A DNA stretch of 64,000 bases from an uncultured Collinsella sp. GTDB lineage: Bacteria; Actinomycetota; Coriobacteriia; Coriobacteriales; Coriobacteriaceae. Below are positions 58,173 to 64,000 of the stretch, one piece after another (position 1 is the stretch's first letter; every line of letters begins with the position of its first letter). The DNA lies in NCBI GenBank assembly GCA_900541125.1, contig UQIK01000002.1, positions 62,001 through 126,000 of the forward strand. Direction: 5' to 3'. Position numbers and translations under genes: made by a program. The notes beneath the pieces are model-generated. The model was not told the DNA's origin. It made no database searches and worked only from the letters and a program-made list of their open reading frames with translations.

Positions 58173-61100
58173 CTAGTAGATTACCACCTTGGTAGCAAGA
58201 GGCACGTTATCCCAAATCCATTTAGCGCGATCGATGGGCAAACGCACGCAGCCTTGTGAAATATGCATTCCCATCCGGCTGTCCATGGGATTAAAAGTTC
58301 CCTGGTAATACGGTATTGAATGGAACAGGTAGTCCCCGTAAAACTGCGTATAGTAGTAGCAAGTATACCCATGTCCAAACGAGTAGCCCTTGCCGGTGAC
58401 GGTATACTCACCCGTAGGCGTTGGAGTACTAGGGGCGCCGGCAGAGCAAGTCCAGTATTGAGCATAACTCCACGACCCGCGCTGTCCACGAAAAACTCCA
58501 AGGCGGCATGCTTGCCTGTCAACCATAATGAGCCAGTTTGTATTGCTCGAATATCTATTAGCCCGATTAAGCATGGCCATCATGTCGGCAGGCAGCAAAG
58601 GCTGATCGGTATACGGACGCCCAGTTGAACCGGGAGCTCCAGCACCCTTAGGCACAATCTTCACTTGTACTGACTCGACTCTGCAGCCTATCCTCGACGT
58701 GCCCGCAGGCTGCCCATTTGAGGTCCAATCGAGCCACCCAAAGTCTTGGCAATATGCACGATACCAGACATCAAAGTAGTTCGATAAGTCACCGGTCAGC
58801 CTAATCTTAAGAGCCTCGATACGCTTTGCGCGGCCTACCGTGCCAGCGACATTCCCATTGGAAGCCCAGCCTTGCCAACCCACATCCTGCACATGAGCGG
58901 AGTACTCAATACCGCCCGATACGCTACTGGAGACATTTAGCTTCAGTGCCTCAATCGCAAGTGATCTGCCAGTCGTGCCCACAATGCCGCTGTTGCCAAC
59001 AGGATTCATCCAACCAAGTGTGGCGACATGCGCCTGGACTGTTAGAACTGGTGCCGTGATAAACGCGGGCGCAGACGACGCGCCTGGATCCCCGCCTTTC
59101 GCAACAAGTTCAATTTGGACAGCTTCTATCTGGATATTAAGCCCGGTAGTTCCAGCGTCATCGCCGTTTTTTGCCCAACCCAACCAACCATAGCCCGCCG
59201 AATGAACTCGATAGTAAATGTCATACTGATTCGCGAGGGAACCATTTAAGCGCAGCTCAAGAGCCTGAATGGCCAATCCTTGTCCAACGGTCCCAATATA
59301 ACCGGAAGATCGCCATTCCTGCCAACCAATATTGGCAACATGTGCTCTTGCCTCAATTTGAGAATCGTCATCCACACCGGACAACGACACATTCAAAGCT
59401 TGAAGAGAAAGCGATTGTCCCGTCGTGCCGGTTACCTGCCCATCAAATACAGAAGGAGACCACCCACGGTTAGCCGAATGAGCCTGATATACAACGTGAG
59501 CGCTATCGGCGGAAGTATCGGAAACAAATGCTCCGTCCGTTATTCCGGGAGCGCCGCCGCCTTTACTGACAATCCTTACTTCGACAGCCTTAAGGAATGA
59601 ACCCGATATCGTTGCCCCTGCATCCGCGCCATTGCATGCCCAACCAAGCCATCCTTTTTTGGAGTCAAAGCAGCGATACCAAACGTCATAGGCATTAGAC
59701 AAATCTCCAGTAAGAGCCAATCTCACCGCCCTTAGAACACGCCCATCGTTTTTAGAGTTAAGCGCAGCACCGTCAGAAACAGCACCGCTCCATCCGCCAA
59801 ATTCAAAAAAGCCGGAATAGTCAATTGAGCCTAAAATCTCTTGATTATCAAACGAAATGGAGAGCGAGGTTAAAGGTTCAGAGCCGTTCTCGGAGCCCAA
59901 TAAGATTGATTTGCCTTGTACGGAGCCCAGGCTTTTACCGTTAAGACCAAGCGAGCTCCCGCTTAGAACATCCGTAGCTCCAATGAAATGGTTCAACGTA
60001 TCGCCGGGAGCAGAGCCGCTTTTTTCGACCAATAAAATCTGAACACCCTGAATGGCGGCACCCTTCCCCACCGAGCCCGCAGGAGACCCGTTAGACGTCC
60101 AGCCCAGCCATCCGCCCAATTTGGAAGCATACACACGGTACCAAATGCCATAAGTTGCAGATATCTCGCCGTTCAGCTTAAACTGAACGGCCTCAATGGA
60201 CCGAGACTGCCCGGTCGTGCCAACAGCACCTGAAGACCAGCTTTGCCAACCGACACCAGACACATGTGCGCGAGAGGAAATGGAGCCTCCGCGGCCATAC
60301 CAATTAACGCTGAGCGACAGCGTCTCAATTGCATTTCTTGAGTCAATAACCCCCGATGTCTTTCCGTCCGCGACAGCGCCCATCCATCCAACATTAGAGA
60401 CATGAGATCGATAGGAAACGGTAGGCGGTTCCTGAGAATGATCCCTAAAGGCATCGCCTCGCGTTGGCGCATCTTGAGCATTTTTTGGAAGCACCTTAAT
60501 CTGAATAGCTTCGATCTGACAAGCATAGCCCTGCGTTCCAGCAGGCTCACCATTTGAGGCCCAGCCAAGCCAACCAACATTTGCAGAATGAACGCGATAC
60601 CAAATGTCATACGAATCAGAAAGACCGCCCGACAAAGATAGCTTGATCGCCTCGATTGCTCGCGACTGTCCAACTGTTCCAGATGTCTGCCCGTTACCCA
60701 CCGGCTGAGACTCCCAGCCGATCCCGGAAATGTGAGATTGGACCGAAATGCTATCATTCCCCAGCGGGGTGCCATCCTGTGAAAGCAAATTAATCTTGAG
60801 GGCTTCGACGCGCTTAGCACGGCCTGTAGTGCCCGCCGTCATTCCATTTGAAACGGGAGCTTGCCAGCCAATATCCTGTACATGAGTCTGGTATGAAACA
60901 GAGCCAAACACAGTGGATGCATCATTTTCGGGTTTCGCCGAATCAGTTGCATTGGAGGCAGGCTCGCTAGAAACGGATGAGGGAGAATCGTTGTCTGACA
61001 CAGTCGGCTGCTCGACTTCAACCCCCTGCTGTTCGTCATTTAAGACAAAGCTCTCGTCATCCAAGCTGCTGGCAGAACTATCGATATAATCAGTGGATTC

Positions 61101-61208
61101 CGGTTGCACAGGTAAAGAATCAGCCCAGACGGAAAGGGGCGTCAGAAGACACAGAAGGATCAGTAATGGCGTCATTGCCGTTGCTAGCAGTCGTTGCGTC
61201 TTTTTCAT
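58173..61208 (-). CDS. Secreted ChW-repeat protein with C-terminal L,D-transpeptidase
   Basis: 1011 residues. Signal peptide (MKKTQRLLATAMTPLLILLC..., ends SVWADS), an acidic Ser/Asp/Glu-rich linker to ~100, then about fifteen ChW or degenerate ChW repeats in five groups of three joined by K(G/S)-x-APG linkers. Residues ~895-1011 are a YkuD domain: NWLIMVDRQACRLGVF, TPTPTGEYTVTGKG, FHSIPYYQG and the catalytic HISQGCVRLP. It can form 3-3 peptidoglycan cross-links or attach proteins to the wall. Ribosome site GGGGGAG. Confidence 0.93.
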   Translation of the reverse strand: MKKTQRLLATAMTPLLILLCLLTPLSVWADSLPVQPESTDYIDSSASSLDDESFVLNDEQQGVEVEQPTVSDNDSPSSVSSEPASNATDSAKPENDASTVFGSVSYQTHVQDIGWQAPVSNGMTAGTTGRAKRVEALKINLLSQDGTPLGNDSISVQSHISGIGWESQPVGNGQTSGTVGQSRAIEAIKLSLSGGLSDSYDIWYRVHSANVGWLGWASNGEPAGTQGYACQIEAIQIKVLPKNAQDAPTRGDAFRDHSQEPPTVSYRSHVSNVGWMGAVADGKTSGVIDSRNAIETLSLSVNWYGRGGSISSRAHVSGVGWQSWSSGAVGTTGQSRSIEAVQFKLNGEISATYGIWYRVYASKLGGWLGWTSNGSPAGSVGKGAAIQGVQILLVEKSGSAPGDTLNHFIGATDVLSGSSLGLNGKSLGSVQGKSILLGSENGSEPLTSLSISFDNQEILGSIDYSGFFEFGGWSGAVSDGAALNSKNDGRVLRAVRLALTGDLSNAYDVWYRCFDSKKGWLGWACNGADAGATISGSFLKAVEVRIVSKGGGAPGITDGAFVSDTSADSAHVVYQAHSANRGWSPSVFDGQVTGTTGQSLSLQALNVSLSGVDDDSQIEARAHVANIGWQEWRSSGYIGTVGQGLAIQALELRLNGSLANQYDIYYRVHSAGYGWLGWAKNGDDAGTTGLNIQIEAVQIELVAKGGDPGASSAPAFITAPVLTVQAHVATLGWMNPVGNSGIVGTTGRSLAIEALKLNVSSSVSGGIEYSAHVQDVGWQGWASNGNVAGTVGRAKRIEALKIRLTGDLSNYFDVWYRAYCQDFGWLDWTSNGQPAGTSRIGCRVESVQVKIVPKGAGAPGSTGRPYTDQPLLPADMMAMLNRANRYSSNTNWLIMVDRQACRLGVFRGQRGSWSYAQYWTCSAGAPSTPTPTGEYTVTGKGYSFGHGYTCYYYTQFYGDYLFHSIPYYQGTFNPMDSRMGMHISQGCVRLPIDRAKWIWDNVPLATKVVIY

Positions 61209-61300
61209 TCGACTCCCCCATCAATCGACCATCTTTAGCATCATTATTTATCGTTTCGGCAATTGCTTAAATACCGAAAACGCGAATGGCACTCAAATAG

Positions 61301-61336
61301 AAACGAACGGACCGTTGCAAAACGATCCGTTCGTTT
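61301..61336 (-). terminator. Terminator after the muramidase gene
   Basis: AAACGAACGGA at 61301-61311 mirrors TCCGTTCGTTT at 61326-61336; minus-sense T-rich end. Confidence 0.75.
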
Positions 61337-61385
61337 TAATCAGAGTATCTGCCAGAACCTGTGTGAAGACATGACCTTCGATCAA

Positions 61386-64000
61386 CTATGCAAGCGGCAC
61401 GTTGTCATACCAACCCCATTTTGGCTTATATGAGGTGGAATAATAATTCAACCAGTACGCCATATCGAGCGTCCTGATCCGACCGACATTATCCATAACC
61501 TGGTTATTACCAATGTAGAGACAAACGTGACCGTAAATGCTGCCCATGCGTGTATGCGTATGCGAAGGAACGGCAATGACCATTCCGACTTTCAAATGAG
61601 AATAATCGGTATATTTACAGTAATCCCAGTAGTAATCGCAGGCATCTGTATGGACATTCCTAAATCCGGCACGCTCATAAATGTCTGCAATCCACTCAGA
61701 GCACAAACCAGGGCCAGGAGACGGCACCTGTCGGGCAAGATCTACAATTTTCTTCTGCATGGGATTTGCAAACGCGGTTGGTTCCCCAAGCAAACACGGC
61801 GAAACGGTGCTCCCGGGGGCATTGGCGCCCTTCCTCGTAAGTCGAACTTGGATAGCTTGGACATGGGCCCCATAGCCAGTACTACCGGCAACGGAGCCAT
61901 TTTTAGTCCAACCAAGCCAGCCGACGTTATCGACATGGACCCTGTACCAAACATCAAAATAGGTTGCCAAGTCACCAGAAAGTGAAATTTTAATAGCCTC
62001 AACCGAATTGGATTCAGCGGTAGACGAAAGCTGCGCTCCGTTTGACTTACCAGACGTCCAGCCCACATTCGAAAGATGCAGTTGATAATTAATCCCGCCG
62101 GCAACAGATGAAGTAGTTTTAGCTGAAAACCCGGTGATGGGAATTCCCTGACCGGTTGTACCGGACACCTCTCCAGCGGGGACAGAATTTTGCCAAGCAC
62201 CTTTCACCTGAGAGGAATACGTCACCGTAGGTAATTCAAGATGGGAATACCCCGATGTATCAGGATGGGAGGCGCCCTTCTTAATGAGCTTAATCTGAAT
62301 AGCTTCGAGGGAACACGACATACCGGTGGTGCCGGCCTCCTCGCCGTCCTTGGCCCAGGCCATCCAGCCGATGTTGGAGGCGTGGACGCGGTAGTAGACG
62401 TCGTAGCCCTTCGCGAGGGAGCCCGTGAGCCTCAGGCGCACGGCCTCGACGGCGCGGCCCTGGCCGGTGGTTCCGCCCTCGGAGGCCGAGGGGGTGTCCC
62501 AGCCCTGCCAGCCGATGCCCGAGACGTGAGCGTCGATCTGCACGGAAGAGCCGTCCGAGTAGTCGGAGCTGTCGAGCGAGAGCTTGAGGTCCTCGAGGGC
62601 GAGGCCGCGGCCGGTGGTGCCGGCGGTCGCGCCGTCCGAGACGGCGCCCTGCCAGCCCACGTTGGAGACGTGGGCGCGGTAGGTCAGGGACATGGGCTTC
62701 TTCTTGAAGGCGTAGTCGACGTTGGCGCCGTCGGACGAGGGGGCGGCGTCGCCCTTCTTGACGAGCCTGATCTGGACGGCCTCGACGCTCCTGCCGAAGC
62801 CCGTGGTGCCGGCCTCCTCGCCGTCCTTGGCCCAGGCCATCCAGCCGATGTTGGAGGCGTGGACGCGGTAGTAGACGTCGTAGCCCTTCGCGAGGGAGCC
62901 CGTGAGCCTCAGGCGCACGGCCTCGACGGCGCGGCCCTGGCCGGTGGTTCCGCCCTCGGAGGCCGAGGGGGTGTCCCAGCCCTGCCAGCCGATGCCACTT
63001 ACATTGGCGTTAATTTGCACAGAACCATCTTCAACGGGATTCAAGATGCTGACTTTAAGATCCTCCACTGATTTAGATTGCCCCGTTGTGCCAGCCGTAG
63101 ATCCGTCGCGCTTACTGCTCATCCAGCCAATATTCGAGACATGCGCCTCATACTGTATATGCATCTTGCTGTCATCTACGTTCAGAAGAGAGCCGTTGAA
63201 GCAGTAGTTCATGTCACAACGTCCGTTAACGCCCGGGACATTGCCGCTGTTTGAATACTGCCAGAAACTGTAGCTGCCAGCATAATTGCAACGCCAATTA
63301 TATTGAGCGACCCAATGGTCATAACCGCTCAGAGACGGACTATCCAAGTAGTTGTTGAGCCAGTTAAGGTTCGCATAGATACCCGACTTAAAGCCAACGG
63401 CCTCCATACGGTTGCAAAAAGCCTGCGCAATCTGAGCGAGCTTATCTTTGCTGAAATTCGGATCCTGCAAGATATAGTTATCCTCAAGATCGTAATAAAC
63501 GGGAAGCGACGGATGATGGCCACCGAGCCAAGCAAGCGTTCGATCGGCTTCTTTATTTGCATCCGCAACAGATCGAGCATAGGAGTAGTAGTAGACGCCA
63601 TAAGGAATACTAAGGCGCTCACATTCAGCAGCGTTCCTTTCAAAGGAATCGTCAGGCTTTCCATAAACAGGCCCAACCCTGAGGATGGCAAAATCAATCC
63701 CTGCGGCCTTAACCATATCCCAATCAACGGTCCCCTGGTAATTACTGACGTCAATACCGCGCGCAATAGCACCATTGGGCAAAGGATCGTCAGTTAAAGA
63801 CTGCGCATCGATGTCGCCATTGTCAGAATCGATAAGCACGCCGTTTTCGAAACGCCAAGAGTTCGGTTCCAAAGAGTCCGTTTCGCAGGAATTCATCTCA
63901 GTGGAATCATCGGCTGGGACCTCACCGTTTGACTCGTCAACACCAGACTCTTCGACGCCAATGCTAAGTTGCTCGCCCGAATCAGAAACTGTTTCCCCAT
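61386..64000 (-). CDS. ChW-repeat cell wall hydrolase: GH25 muramidase plus papain-like endopeptidase (5' end outside window)
   Basis: The frame is open to the window edge (signal peptide missing). From ~63,790 leftward: GH25 muramidase (ARGIDVSNYQGTVDWDMVKAAGIDFAIL, LPVYYDLEDN with catalytic acids, GFKSGIYANLNWL, SFWQYSNSG). Then nine ChW repeats in three groups of three (~63,170-61,830). The last ~125 residues are an NlpC/CHAP-like domain (SPGPGLCSEWIADIYERAG with nucleophile Cys, SIYGHVCLYIGNNQVMDN with His). It could cut both glycan and peptide parts of peptidoglycan. Confidence 0.93.
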   Translation of the reverse strand, partial: GETVSDSGEQLSIGVEESGVDESNGEVPADDSTEMNSCETDSLEPNSWRFENGVLIDSDNGDIDAQSLTDDPLPNGAIARGIDVSNYQGTVDWDMVKAAGIDFAILRVGPVYGKPDDSFERNAAECERLSIPYGVYYYSYARSVADANKEADRTLAWLGGHHPSLPVYYDLEDNYILQDPNFSKDKLAQIAQAFCNRMEAVGFKSGIYANLNWLNNYLDSPSLSGYDHWVAQYNWRCNYAGSYSFWQYSNSGNVPGVNGRCDMNYCFNGSLLNVDDSKMHIQYEAHVSNIGWMSSKRDGSTAGTTGQSKSVEDLKVSILNPVEDGSVQINANVSGIGWQGWDTPSASEGGTTGQGRAVEAVRLRLTGSLAKGYDVYYRVHASNIGWMAWAKDGEEAGTTGFGRSVEAVQIRLVKKGDAAPSSDGANVDYAFKKKPMSLTYRAHVSNVGWQGAVSDGATAGTTGRGLALEDLKLSLDSSDYSDGSSVQIDAHVSGIGWQGWDTPSASEGGTTGQGRAVEAVRLRLTGSLAKGYDVYYRVHASNIGWMAWAKDGEEAGTTGMSCSLEAIQIKLIKKGASHPDTSGYSHLELPTVTYSSQVKGAWQNSVPAGEVSGTTGQGIPITGFSAKTTSSVAGGINYQLHLSNVGWTSGKSNGAQLSSTAESNSVEAIKISLSGDLATYFDVWYRVHVDNVGWLGWTKNGSVAGSTGYGAHVQAIQVRLTRKGANAPGSTVSPCLLGEPTAFANPMQKKIVDLARQVPSPGPGLCSEWIADIYERAGFRNVHTDACDYYWDYCKYTDYSHLKVGMVIAVPSHTHTRMGSIYGHVCLYIGNNQVMDNVGRIRTLDMAYWLNYYSTSYKPKWGWYDNVPLA
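62326..62519 (-). repeat. 194-bp exact direct repeat, copy A (partner 62803-62996)
   Basis: Bases 62326-62519 recur without a visible mismatch at 62803-62996, 477 bases (159 codons) away, inside the muramidase gene. Each encodes parts of two ChW repeats. The sequence is much more GC-rich than the rest of the gene. Confidence 0.88.
62803..62996 (-). repeat. 194-bp exact direct repeat, copy B (partner 62326-62519)
   Basis: Second copy. Its right end at 62996 is where base composition returns abruptly to AT-rich, and the left end of copy A marks the other boundary, so the repeat pair brackets the GC-rich block. Confidence 0.88.

Noticed and set aside
62241..63071. Plus-strand ORF of 276 codons in the muramidase gene
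   Set aside because: Antisense shadow produced by the GC-rich repeat block; composition (Gly/Ala/Val/Asp-rich repeats) mirrors the ChW coding strand.

Overview
The window reads as one chromosome segment of a high-GC Gram-positive gut bacterium of the Coriobacteriia, most like Collinsella. The signs are three secreted proteins built from ChW-type repeats, a compact complete aromatic amino acid operon, and galactofuranose and rhamnose wall-polymer genes. The genus is an inference from gene content and style; no rRNA is present.

Positions 1 to about 29,300 are most of a temperate siphophage prophage whose left end (lysis genes and one att site) lies outside the window. Read leftward on the minus strand from a divergent control region at 26.2-26.35 kb come: early regulators and small proteins, a resolvase-like nuclease, DUF1351/Erf recombination genes, ssb, a replication gene carrying iteron-like repeats, some fifteen small overlapping Cys-rich or membrane genes, an HNH nuclease, terminase subunits, portal, MuF with a toxin-like tail, scaffold, capsid, connectors, tail tube, the frameshifted tail chaperone, tape measure, Dit and tail tip. 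Rightward run two repressor-like genes, an unknown lysogeny-side gene and a large serine integrase whose reading frame ends inside a host tRNA-Arg(CCG).

From 29.5 to 38.0 kb a plus-strand operon encodes the whole route from DAHP to chorismate and on to prephenate, phenylpyruvate and hydroxyphenylpyruvate: aroF, tyrA, aroB, aroA, aroC, pheA, an aroE-aroK fusion and aroQ. A terminator-like hairpin and a small ORF rich in aromatic codons precede it.

From 38.1 to 54.7 kb lies a cell-surface glycan region: UDP-galactopyranose mutase (glf), tRNA-Arg(TCT), an ABC glycan exporter, a polyprenyl-type glycosyltransferase, two GlfT2-like galactofuranosyltransferases, a frameshifted licD, dTDP-rhamnose genes (rmlA, rmlB, an rmlC-rmlD fusion), a family 2 glycosyltransferase and a gtrA/gtrB/GT-C set. 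glf and rml are GC-rich while the transferases are AT-rich, so the locus looks assembled from different sources.

From 54.8 kb to the end are three large secreted proteins with ChW repeats in groups of three: one enclosing a GT80 sialyltransferase-like domain, one ending in an L,D-transpeptidase, and one with a GH25 muramidase at its N-terminus and a papain-like domain at its C-terminus (5' end outside the window). The secreted GT80-like domain is the most unusual item in the window.
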